Origin: CAYRNC01 sp964425645
Lineage (GTDB): Bacteria; Bacillota; Clostridia; Peptostreptococcales; Anaerovoracaceae
DNA length: 5,199 nucleotides
Assembly: GCA_964425645.1 (NCBI GenBank)
Contig: CAYRNC010000109.1
Coordinates: forward strand, 1-5,199
Direction: 5' to 3'
Shown here in pieces: positions 1 through 5,199 of the stretch. Position numbers and translations under genes: made by a program. The notes below the pieces were generated by a model. That model was not told the origin of the DNA, ran no database searches, and was given only the letters and a program-made list of their open reading frames with translations. Position 1 is the stretch's first letter; each line of letters opens with the position of its first letter.

Positions 1-60
<60 letters not shown>

Positions 61-307
61 TGGTATCAAAAGATCTTTTCGATCTCCTAATTCGCTCAGT
101 TTTTACGCTTTTGCGTTTTCGCTTTTTTTGTTCTTAAAGAATTGTACGTGACCCATTCAATTGCTTGAATGTCTCTTTGTCGATCATATTTGATCGACGT
201 TTGTACATAGTCTCTTCGACTAAATTTCTGCACTATGAAGTTTCCAAGTTTCACGGGCGTCTTACTGCGACCCCCCTCCCCGACGAGCTGCTCTCATCGT
301 GAGTGGC
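61..307 (-). other. 16S rRNA leader (transcribed spacer upstream of 16S)
   Basis: This non-coding stretch lies between rRNA promoter P2 and the 16S start. It holds several perfect inverted repeats: an 8-bp stem at 179-186/191-198 with loop TATT, a 7-bp stem at 154-160/165-171 with loop TTGC, a 4-bp stem at 105-108/113-116 with loop TTTT, the 12-bp palindrome AAAAGATCTTTT at 68-79, and a 7-bp stem at 54-60/65-71 across the predicted mature 5' end. Such hairpins are expected in rRNA precursors, where they guide RNase processing and antitermination. On the minus strand, 130-142 reads ATTCTTTAAGAAC, which loosely resembles the boxA antitermination element (TGCTCTTTAACAA in E. coli), but the match is partial. 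A G+C-rich patch at about 252-300 stands out from the A/T-rich surroundings. I see no open reading frame of note. Confidence 0.75.
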
Positions 308-313
308 TTAATT

Positions 314-342
314 AGTATATCGCTTTCGCCTTTCAAAGTCAA
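314..342 (-). promoter_or_regulatory. rRNA promoter P2
   Basis: On the minus strand the -35 box TTGACT (337-342) and the -10 box TATACT (314-319) are separated by exactly 17 bp. Each box differs from the sigma-A consensus at one base. Transcription would start near 307, giving about a 247-nt leader before the mature 16S. Tandem P1/P2 promoters are the usual arrangement for rRNA operons in Firmicutes and E. coli. A further perfect TATAAT (346-351, minus) sits just upstream of this -35 but has only a weak -35 partner. Confidence 0.88.
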
Positions 343-423
343 CCGATTATAGCTTTTGTTAAGCTTTTCTAACTGTTTTTCTTATATTTTTTTCGCCATG
401 TGACTTTAAGCGACAGCTTTTTC

Positions 424-452
424 AGAATAGCACCCAATTAATAAACTGTCAA
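424..452 (-). promoter_or_regulatory. rRNA promoter P1
   Basis: On the minus strand a perfect -35 box TTGACA (447-452) is followed 17 bp later by TATTCT (424-429), one base away from TATAAT. The predicted start is near 417. Directly upstream (453-480) the minus strand has A and T runs resembling an UP element, as is common at rRNA promoters. That same stretch carries the U tract of the terminator of the upstream ABC operon. Confidence 0.88.
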
Positions 453-466
453 CACTTTTTTGCTTT

Positions 467-503
467 AAAAACAAAAAATTACGAGGTTTGAACACCGTAA
501 TTT
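467..503 (-). terminator. Intrinsic terminator of the amino acid ABC operon
   Basis: On the minus strand the 8-nt arms AAATTACG (496-503) and CGTAATTT (476-483) form a perfect stem with a 12-nt loop. A T-rich tract read as TTTTTTGTTTTT follows immediately (down to 467). There is no T run on the plus strand, so it works only in the minus direction, 45 nt after the ATPase stop codon. The stem is A/T-rich and so only moderately stable. A second weak hairpin (ACAGC/GCTGT, 543-547/555-559, then TTTT) overlaps the stop codon and could assist. Confidence 0.72.
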
Positions 504-547
504 AGACTGCTAAAAAATAAATATTTACGGATATAATACAAAACAGC

Positions 548-1252
548 CTAAAAAGCTGTATTTCCCTGTGCCTTATCCATAGCAAGAAAAGCGCGTAAAT
601 TTGGGTTCTTCGGGTTAAACAACATATCCACAGGGGTTCCCTCCGCAGCTATAACCCCCTGGTCCATAAAAATCACCCTGTCTGAGACTTCTTTTGCAAA
701 CCCTATTTCATGGGTTACAACTATCATGGTCATGTGCTCGCAGGCAAGCTGCCTTATAACTTGAAGGACTTCTCCCGTAAGTTGCGGATCCAAAGCGGAA
801 GTCGGTTCATCAAACAGCATTATATCCGGCTCCATTGCCAGCGCCCGTGCAATTGCAACCCTCTGCTGCTGACCGCCGGAGAGTTGACAGGGATACGATT
901 CCCTTTTATCCATCAGACCTACTTTATCAAGCAGGTTATCTGCAATATGTACGGCATTTTTTTTAGCCATCTTTTTTACAATTATCGGCGCCTCAATAAG
1001 GTTTTCAATAACTGATTTATGAGGGAAAAGATTAAAATTCTGAAAGACCATACCGATTCGCGCTTTAGTAATGATTCTTCCTCCATTTGCTTCTTCCAGA
1101 CCGTTCATGCATCTTAAAAGGGTGCTTTTTCCGGATCCCGAAGCGCCAATCACTGTAATGACCTCGCCTTTTTTTGCCGACAGGCTGATTCCTCTCAGCA
1201 CCTCCAAAGCGCCGAAACTTTTGCGCAGGTTTTCAACTTTGATTATTTCCAT
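548..1252 (-). CDS. Polar amino acid ABC transporter, ATP-binding protein (GlnQ/HisP type)
   Basis: This is the cytoplasmic ATPase that powers amino acid import together with the permease and binding lipoprotein encoded just upstream. In the 234-residue protein I see Walker A GASGSGKST (36-44), Q-loop Q71 in MVFQNFNLFPH, signature LSGGQQQR (124-131), Walker B IMLFDE (144-149), D-loop SALD (152-155) and switch His181 in VVTHEIGFA. These are hallmarks of the GlnQ/HisP/ArtP subfamily, usually about 240 residues. Compared with E. coli GlnQ the stretch from Walker A to the Q-loop is about 15 residues shorter (29 versus 44 residues from the Lys to the Gln). A small in-frame part of the beta subdomain is missing while all catalytic motifs are intact. 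The ATG is preceded by AAAGGA (1259-1264), which overlaps the permease stop codon 10 nt away and suggests coupled translation. The substrate cannot be told from the ATPase. Confidence 0.95.
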   Translation of the reverse strand: MEIIKVENLRKSFGALEVLRGISLSAKKGEVITVIGASGSGKSTLLRCMNGLEEANGGRIITKARIGMVFQNFNLFPHKSVIENLIEAPIIVKKMAKKNAVHIADNLLDKVGLMDKRESYPCQLSGGQQQRVAIARALAMEPDIMLFDEPTSALDPQLTGEVLQVIRQLACEHMTMIVVTHEIGFAKEVSDRVIFMDQGVIAAEGTPVDMLFNPKNPNLRAFLAMDKAQGNTAF

Positions 1253-1262
1253 TAGATGTCCT

Positions 1263-1913
1263 TTAATTAGTATAGTAGGAATACCTTCTTTCCAGCGCCC
1301 GAAATACGCGGATGATAATAAATGTAAAAGCTAAATAAATAAGTGCCGCAACCAGATATGCCGTTACATTAAAATCCCTTGAAACTGTGACTTTTGCATT
1401 TCTTAGTATCTCGGGAATTGAAAGCGCTGCACAAAGTGCCGTATCCTTGATCAGGTTTATGGCTTCATTTCCCATTGGCGGTAAAACTACCTTGGTGGCC
1501 TGGGGCAGTATGATTCTGCGCATAGTTTGAGCATAATTCATTCCAAGCGCCTTAGCCGCTTCATATTGCCCCGAACCGATAGATTGAATTCCAGCACGAA
1601 ATATTTCTGTGAAGTAGGCTGCATAATTGATCACAAACGTTACGTATGCTGCCGTCATCCGATCCAGTTCTATGCCCAATGCCGGAAGGCCAAAATAGGC
1701 AAAAAATAGTTGGAGCAACAACGGCGTCCCCCGGAAAACCCAGGTATATACCCATAACAGACCTTGCAAAGGCTTAAAACGCGACAATTTCCCCAGGGCA
1801 CATAATATGCCCAGGGGAATTGAAAGCGTTATAGTTACCACATATACCTTCAAAGAGACGCCGGCTCCTTGAAAGATAAAACCCGCTATAGAACTGATAT
1901 ATTCAATATCCAT
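1263..1913 (-). CDS. Polar amino acid ABC transporter, permease (HisM/GlnP family)
   Basis: This 216-residue integral membrane protein forms the translocation channel, probably as a homodimer because only one permease gene is present. Hydrophobic segments fall at about 15-40, 53-75, 86-108, 143-165 and 184-206, matching the five-helix core of this family. The cytoplasmic EAA loop, which contacts the ATPase, is clear at 118-137 (EAAKALG, then the spaced I-LP at 134-137), followed by PPMGNEAINLIKDTAL, typical of HisM/GlnP proteins. RGTPLLLQLFF (61-71) is another family hallmark. Length is normal. The start codon lies 4 nt after the binding-protein stop. A GGGAAG-type ribosome site lies within the end of that upstream gene, consistent with translational coupling. 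The sequence does not settle the transported amino acid. Confidence 0.95.
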   Translation of the reverse strand: MDIEYISSIAGFIFQGAGVSLKVYVVTITLSIPLGILCALGKLSRFKPLQGLLWVYTWVFRGTPLLLQLFFAYFGLPALGIELDRMTAAYVTFVINYAAYFTEIFRAGIQSIGSGQYEAAKALGMNYAQTMRRIILPQATKVVLPPMGNEAINLIKDTALCAALSIPEILRNAKVTVSRDFNVTAYLVAALIYLAFTFIIIRVFRALERRYSYYTN

Positions 1914-1917
1914 CTAT

Positions 1918-2799
1918 TTATCTTCCCATATCTGTAATTTGCTTCTGGTTAAGTTTTTCAACATCGCGAATAACCACATTGATTCCGAACCATTCATTTG
2001 AGATAGTCTTAATAGTACCATCTTCCTGTAATTCGTCTAGTGCATTATCGATTGCTTTTCTCAGTTCAACGCTTCCCTTTGCACAACCGATACCCATATA
2101 CTCCGTACCAAGGGCTTCACCCAAAATGCGAATTTTCCCCGGTTCTTGAGCAGCAACATATTCGATAAGAACCTTGTCCACTGCTACCGCATCGATGCGG
2201 CTGCTTTTTGTAAGGTCTAGCAAAGCATCCTGATAGTCATCATATTCGAAGCTATCTCCAAGGGAATCATTAAATTCACTGTCGCCTTTCACAGCCACAT
2301 CGGCTGAGCTTTCGACCTGATATCCCAAAACTTTACCTGCCAGATCTTCCTTTGTCATTATAGATGAATCAGCGCGAACTGCCAACATAATTTCATTGTT
2401 AAGATAGGGTTTTGTGAATTCCACTTCCTGGTCTCTTAGCGAGGTAATCGTAAAACCGTTCCAAATAACATCGATCCCGCCATTATTTAATTCCATTTCC
2501 TTGGTGTCCCAATTAATGGCCTTTACCTCAAGCTCAACACCGAGTTTTTCTGCAACAGCCTCGGCAAGGTCTATATCAAAACCAACAATATTACCGCTTT
2601 TATCCCTAAATCCCATTGGCGGAAATCCGTCATCACAGCCAAGAACCAGCACTCCCTTATCCTGTATATTAGCTAAAGACAAATCCTGATCAACATCATC
2701 CCCGACATCATTTGGATCTTCGGATTGGCCGCCGCAACCGATGGCAAATGCACCTAGCAATAAAGTGAGTACTAATAATATACCGATTTTCTTTTTCAT
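1918..2799 (-). CDS. Amino acid ABC transporter, substrate-binding lipoprotein (SBP_bac_3 family)
   Basis: This extracytoplasmic receptor captures an amino acid and delivers it to the permease. It has 293 residues. An N-terminal lipoprotein signal (MKKK, hydrophobic core 6-18) ends in lipobox AIGC with lipidated Cys22; Ala at -3 is less usual than Leu. A short acidic linker follows (26-39). The family 3 signature GFDIDLAEAVAEKLG (73-87) and the WNGFTIT block (113-119) are clear. By homology Arg122 should bind the ligand carboxylate and Asp208, in DAVAVDK, its amino group; both are conserved, which indicates an alpha-amino acid ligand. E163 in GYQVESSAD takes a position that is often Gly. After WFGI, where many homologues end, there is a tail of about 20 residues. 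AGGAGG (2808-2813) lies 8 nt before the ATG, fixing the start. It is the first and presumably most abundantly expressed gene of the operon. Confidence 0.94.
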   Translation of the reverse strand: MKKKIGILLVLTLLLGAFAIGCGGQSEDPNDVGDDVDQDLSLANIQDKGVLVLGCDDGFPPMGFRDKSGNIVGFDIDLAEAVAEKLGVELEVKAINWDTKEMELNNGGIDVIWNGFTITSLRDQEVEFTKPYLNNEIMLAVRADSSIMTKEDLAGKVLGYQVESSADVAVKGDSEFNDSLGDSFEYDDYQDALLDLTKSSRIDAVAVDKVLIEYVAAQEPGKIRILGEALGTEYMGIGCAKGSVELRKAIDNALDELQEDGTIKTISNEWFGINVVIRDVEKLNQKQITDMGR

Positions 2800-2869
2800 T
2801 TAACTTTCCTCCTGTTTCATTAACGTTTAAAGGATACCCAATAACCTTTTTACAGAAATCAACATACTG

Positions 2870-2898
2870 ATTATACTTTATTAGAGTAACATTGTAAA
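2870..2898 (-). promoter_or_regulatory. Promoter of the amino acid ABC operon
   Basis: On the minus strand TTTACA (2893-2898) and a perfect TATAAT (2870-2875) are spaced by 17 bp, a near-consensus sigma-A promoter. The predicted start is near 2863, leaving an untranslated leader of about 64 nt. That leader has one weak inverted repeat (AAAGG...CCTTT, about 2828-2848) and is too short for a T-box or a typical amino acid riboswitch. The -35 box is 31 bp from the -35 box of the nearest divergent promoter. Confidence 0.85.
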
Positions 2899-2929
2899 GC
2901 GGTGATTCGATTGAACAATAAATATCATG

Positions 2930-2958
2930 TTGAAATTTCAAAAAGAAAGTTATATAAT
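2930..2958 (+). promoter_or_regulatory. Distal promoter of the NhaC-family gene
   Basis: TTGAAA (2930-2935) and a perfect TATAAT (2953-2958) are separated by 17 bp. The -35 box forms the first half of a perfect 12-bp palindrome, TTGAAATTTCAA (2930-2941), which could be a regulator site. The predicted start is near 2965, exactly where the -35 box of the proximal promoter begins, so the two promoters could not be occupied by polymerase at the same time. Confidence 0.65.
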
Positions 2959-2964
2959 TCTAGC

Positions 2965-2993
2965 TTGATGTTACAAATCAACGGTTGTATAAT
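2965..2993 (+). promoter_or_regulatory. Proximal promoter of the NhaC-family gene
   Basis: TTGATG (2965-2970) and a perfect TATAAT (2988-2993) are separated by 17 bp. The predicted start is near 3000, giving a leader of about 64 nt before the ATG at 3064. The -35 box is part of an inverted repeat TTGAT-7-ATCAA (2965-2981), and the -10 lies inside the palindrome described in the next entry. Confidence 0.78.
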
Positions 2994-3000
2994 TTATACA
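2986..3000. promoter_or_regulatory. Candidate operator palindrome over the -10 and start site
   Basis: TGTATAATTTATACA is a perfect inverted repeat, with 7-nt arms at 2986-2992 and 2994-3000 around a central T. It covers the whole -10 box and reaches the predicted transcription start of the proximal NhaC-gene promoter, a classic place for a repressor to block transcription. I cannot assign it to a known regulator. It vaguely resembles an ARG box but the half-site spacing differs. Because -10 boxes are themselves A/T-rich, part of the symmetry may be chance. Confidence 0.4.
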
Positions 3001-3063
3001 GCGTAAAATGCGCATAGTAATTCATTTCTATTTATAATATTTCAATTTTTAAGGAGGAACAAA

Positions 3064-4503
3064 ATGGGTAAAAAAATTCCTTTGTGGCAGGTACTTGGCG
3101 TCATCGTCATCATGCTTGCCCTGCTCTATTATGAAATCATGGTCAGCAATCACGGTGATGCACACATTGCACTGATCGTAGCGGCAATTATCGGCGCGGC
3201 AGTCGCCATCGCAAACGGCTGGAAATGGTCATATATAGAAAAGGGCATCCTGTCGGCTATCAACCGCTCAATGCAGGCATGTTTAATTCTGATGACTGTC
3301 GGAATGTTGATAGGGGCATGGATTGCCGGTGGCATAGTACCTGCCATGATCTATTATGGTTTGATGATTTTAAGTCCAAGCGTATTCTTATTCGCCGGCT
3401 GCCTGCTTTGCTGCATAGTATCTTTAGCTACAGGAAGCTCTTGGACTACTGCGGGAACCATCGGTGTCGCACTCATCGGTGTAGGCATAGGACTCGGAAT
3501 CAATCCGGCCATGACTGCAGGAGCTATTGTATCGGGAGCCTATTTCGGTGACAAAATGTCGCCACTTTCCGATACGACTAACCTTGCACCCGCTATCGCA
3601 GGGTCTAATCTTTTTGAACACATCAGGCATATGGTTTGGACCGTCACTCCCTCTTTAATCATTGCACTTATAGTTTACATAATACTCGGTATCGGCCACT
3701 CAGGGCAAAGCGTAGATATGACCGGAGTACAGGTACTTATGTCAGGTTTACAGGATGAATTTTTCATATCTCCGATACTTCTTATCCCTCCTGTTTGTGT
3801 TATTATAATGGTTGCACTAAGAACGCCGGCATTGCCGGGATTAATAGGAGGCACCATTCTTGGAGTCATTTTCATGGGTGTACAGGGAGTGGGACCTAAA
3901 GATTGGGGTTATATTTTAAACTATGGATATGAATCTTTAAGCGAAAACTTGGATATTGCCGAGCTTCTCACCAGGGGCGGCATGCAAAGCATGATGTGGA
4001 CAATTTCACTTATCCTTTGCGCTATGACTTTTGGAGGAATAATGGAATCCACAGAACAATTAAAGGCCTTGGCGGATGCGCTATTAAAAATTGCAAAGGG
4101 TACAGGGCCAATCGTTTTGACAACTGTATTTACCTGTATATTTACTAATATAGTGGCATGTGATCAATACTTGGCTATTATTCTGCCGGGAAGAATGTAT
4201 AAAGAAGCCTTTGAGGATCTCAGGCTTAAACCCAAAAATTTATCCAGGTGCTTGGAGGATGCCGGCACGATGACATCGAGTCTTGTCCCCTGGAATACCT
4301 GCGGAGCCACCATGATAGGCTTTTTAGGGGTACATACTTTCGCTTATCTCCCCTTTGCTGTTCTAAACTGGGTAAATCCTTTGGTATCACTATTCTACGG
4401 GTATACCGGGATTTCTATGCAAAAGATGAGCGAAGAGGAGTATCAAGAAATTCTGACACAAAGGGAAATGGATCGAGAGCTCGCAATGAAAGCTTTATCT
4501 TAA
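3064..4503 (+). CDS. nhaC: NhaC-family Na+/H+ antiporter
   Basis: This is a 479-residue polytopic membrane protein of the NhaC family, which exchanges Na+ for H+. The related B. subtilis MleN couples Na+/lactate to H+/malate exchange. Hydrophobic segments occur at about 8-26, 34-50, 70-94, 106-121, 131-147, 193-211, 235-251, 257-273, 312-327, 348-364 and 415-447, giving roughly 11-12 membrane spans. Family hallmarks are SLATGSSWTTAGTIG (120-134), GDKMSPLSDTTNLAP (162-176) with its charged and polar residues inside the membrane domain, ACDQYLAIILPGRMY (365-379) and EDAGTMTSSLVPWNTCG (398-414). The C-terminus is short, charged and cytoplasmic (452-479). Length is typical. AGGAGG (3052-3057) lies 6 nt before the ATG, so the start is secure. 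It is monocistronic, with two upstream promoters and its own terminator. Na+/H+ versus organic-acid exchange cannot be decided from sequence alone. Confidence 0.9.
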   Translation: MGKKIPLWQVLGVIVIMLALLYYEIMVSNHGDAHIALIVAAIIGAAVAIANGWKWSYIEKGILSAINRSMQACLILMTVGMLIGAWIAGGIVPAMIYYGLMILSPSVFLFAGCLLCCIVSLATGSSWTTAGTIGVALIGVGIGLGINPAMTAGAIVSGAYFGDKMSPLSDTTNLAPAIAGSNLFEHIRHMVWTVTPSLIIALIVYIILGIGHSGQSVDMTGVQVLMSGLQDEFFISPILLIPPVCVIIMVALRTPALPGLIGGTILGVIFMGVQGVGPKDWGYILNYGYESLSENLDIAELLTRGGMQSMMWTISLILCAMTFGGIMESTEQLKALADALLKIAKGTGPIVLTTVFTCIFTNIVACDQYLAIILPGRMYKEAFEDLRLKPKNLSRCLEDAGTMTSSLVPWNTCGATMIGFLGVHTFAYLPFAVLNWVNPLVSLFYGYTGISMQKMSEEEYQEILTQREMDRELAMKALS

Positions 4504-4526
4504 TTGTAATTTACAAACAAGCACCG

Positions 4527-4555
4527 AATGGGCGCCGGATGACGCCCATTTTTTT
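4527..4555 (+). terminator. Intrinsic terminator of the NhaC-family gene
   Basis: AATGGGCG (4527-4534) and CGCCCATT (4543-4550) form a perfect 8-bp stem with an 8-nt loop, running directly into seven T residues (4549-4555). It begins 24 nt after the antiporter stop codon. On the minus strand the hairpin is not followed by a T run, so it is not an obvious terminator for the convergent addA gene. Confidence 0.9.
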
Positions 4556-4579
4556 AAATTTTTTTTATTGTTTTTTATA

Positions 4580-5199
4580 TTAATCGGCCATCACAACATC
4601 TTTACCTGCTGAAAAAAGATAAAGATGCATCTCTTTTACCCGTATTCCCCTAATGGATTCCAACGCCTCACGATACAATATCATTTGAGGCCGGTAAAAT
4701 TTCAACAGCGACACAATTCTGTTTTTCTCTTCGCTGATAAAGTTTGATTTGTAATCTAAAAGCACATATTCACCATTCTCTTCGAAATAGCAATCGATGA
4801 TACCTTGCACTATGATGTCTTCCCCGTTGCGTTCTTTTTTAAAGATAAACGGCATTTCCCTGTATAATTTCTTAGCCGCCGCAGCCCGCCTGCCGATCGG
4901 GGAGTCAAAAAATCCGGCAACCTCGGAGTAATCTATTAAGCCAAGCTCGTGATCGGTTATCAGTCCCCGGTTTCTCATGTTAAGTGCATATGTGCGAATG
5001 CTTTTTTCTCCCTTTCTGCCCAACTTGAATGGAATGTGTTCCATCAACCTGTGATAAGCGGTTCCCCTTGCCGCCCCTTCTTTAAACCCCCGAGGCTTCG
5101 TGTGATCAACGGTATACAACCTTTTTCCTGAATCTTCAATATGACCGCGCATCTCCCTGCTTAGCAAAGAGACACTGTACTTTGACTTTGTTTCCAATG
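4580..5199 (-). CDS. addA: ATP-dependent helicase/nuclease subunit A, C-terminal nuclease domain (partial)
   Basis: This is the 3' part of addA, which encodes the helicase-nuclease subunit of the AddAB complex that resects double-strand breaks for recombination. About 206 codons are present and the frame is open to the right edge. The earliest possible start in view is a TTG at 5195-5197, which is almost certainly an internal codon. Counting residues from it, I see the AddA block ARGTAYHRLMEH (43-54), the RecB-family nuclease motif with GIID (Asp135) and LLDYKSN (Asp148, Lys150), and the downstream QMILY motif (Gln171, Tyr175). The spacing from GIID to DYK matches active PD-(D/E)XK nucleases of AddA and RecB, so the nuclease looks intact. 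The helicase motifs and the real start, about 1000 residues upstream in the family, are outside the window. It ends convergently with the antiporter gene, 76 nt apart. Confidence 0.88.
   Translation of the reverse strand, partial: LETKSKYSVSLLSREMRGHIEDSGKRLYTVDHTKPRGFKEGAARGTAYHRLMEHIPFKLGRKGEKSIRTYALNMRNRGLITDHELGLIDYSEVAGFFDSPIGRRAAAAKKLYREMPFIFKKERNGEDIIVQGIIDCYFEENGEYVLLDYKSNFISEEKNRIVSLLKFYRPQMILYREALESIRGIRVKEMHLYLFSAGKDVVMAD

Noticed and set aside
710..1334. Plus-strand ORFs opposite the ABC ATPase gene (710-1015 and 1071-1334)
   Set aside because: They are antisense to a gene with all ABC motifs, show low-complexity composition and have no convincing ribosome sites; they are shadows of the real gene.
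2799..2863. Riboswitch or T-box in the ABC operon leader
   Set aside because: The leader is only about 64 nt, with one weak inverted repeat, no terminator/antiterminator pair and no T-box sequence.
2708..2941. 77-codon minus-strand ORF overlapping the start of the binding-protein gene
   Set aside because: It runs through the ABC promoter and leader and overlaps the lipoprotein signal sequence in another frame. It has no recognisable domain, while the overlapping gene has clear family motifs and a strong ribosome site.
3008..3037. Possible 9-codon leader peptide starting at ATG 3008 upstream of the antiporter gene
   Set aside because: There is no ribosome binding site before it, no run of regulatory codons and no attenuator hairpin after it.
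3033..3038. Third TATAAT upstream of the antiporter gene
   Set aside because: No acceptable -35 box occurs at 16-18 bp upstream (GCGCAT at 17 bp), and a start there would leave a very short leader.
3150..3875. Minus- and plus-strand ORFs overlapping the antiporter gene (3150-3347, 3225-3551, 3424-3630, 3675-3875)
   Set aside because: All lie inside the well-supported NhaC-family gene in other frames and have no recognisable features.
4248..4583. Plus-strand ORF extending past the antiporter stop through the terminator
   Set aside because: It overlaps conserved NhaC motifs in another frame and reads through the terminator hairpin, so it is not a credible gene.

Overview
The window looks like an ordinary piece of a low-to-moderate G+C Firmicutes chromosome, most likely an anaerobic Clostridia-type bacterium. 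The signs are the 16S rRNA 5' end, strong AGGAGG ribosome binding sites, near-consensus sigma-A promoters with 17-bp spacers, a lipoprotein-type binding protein, an NhaC-family antiporter, and an AddA-type (rather than RecB-type) recombination nuclease. Genus and species cannot be read from it.

Layout, left to right. Positions 1-60 are the first 60 nt of a 16S rRNA gene on the minus strand, running off the left edge. Positions 61-460 hold its long leader with several hairpins and two strong tandem promoters. At about 467-503 an intrinsic terminator ends the next operon, and its U tract merges into the A/T-rich stretch upstream of rRNA promoter P1. Positions 548-2799 (minus) are a three-gene polar amino acid ABC importer operon, transcribed in the order binding lipoprotein, permease, ATPase, with gaps of 4 and 10 nt. 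Positions 2800-3063 are a divergent control region: one minus promoter for the ABC operon and two tandem plus promoters for the gene at 3064, with perfect palindromes over promoter elements. Positions 3064-4503 (plus) are an NhaC-family Na+/H+ (or Na+/organic acid) antiporter, followed by a clear intrinsic terminator. Positions 4580-5199 (minus) are the C-terminal nuclease domain of AddA, whose N-terminal helicase part lies beyond the right edge.

How the genes fit together. The ABC operon would import an amino acid using ATP. The divergent antiporter would exchange Na+ for H+ or for an organic acid across the same membrane. They share a 264-bp control region and may be co-regulated, but no regulator gene is present in the window. 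The rRNA and AddA genes are housekeeping neighbours without evident functional ties. I found no mobile element, CRISPR array, toxin-antitoxin, defence island or other novel system. The points most worth a second look are regulatory (the palindromes in the divergent region and the terminator/rRNA promoter overlap), plus an ABC ATPase that is about 15 residues short between Walker A and the Q-loop.
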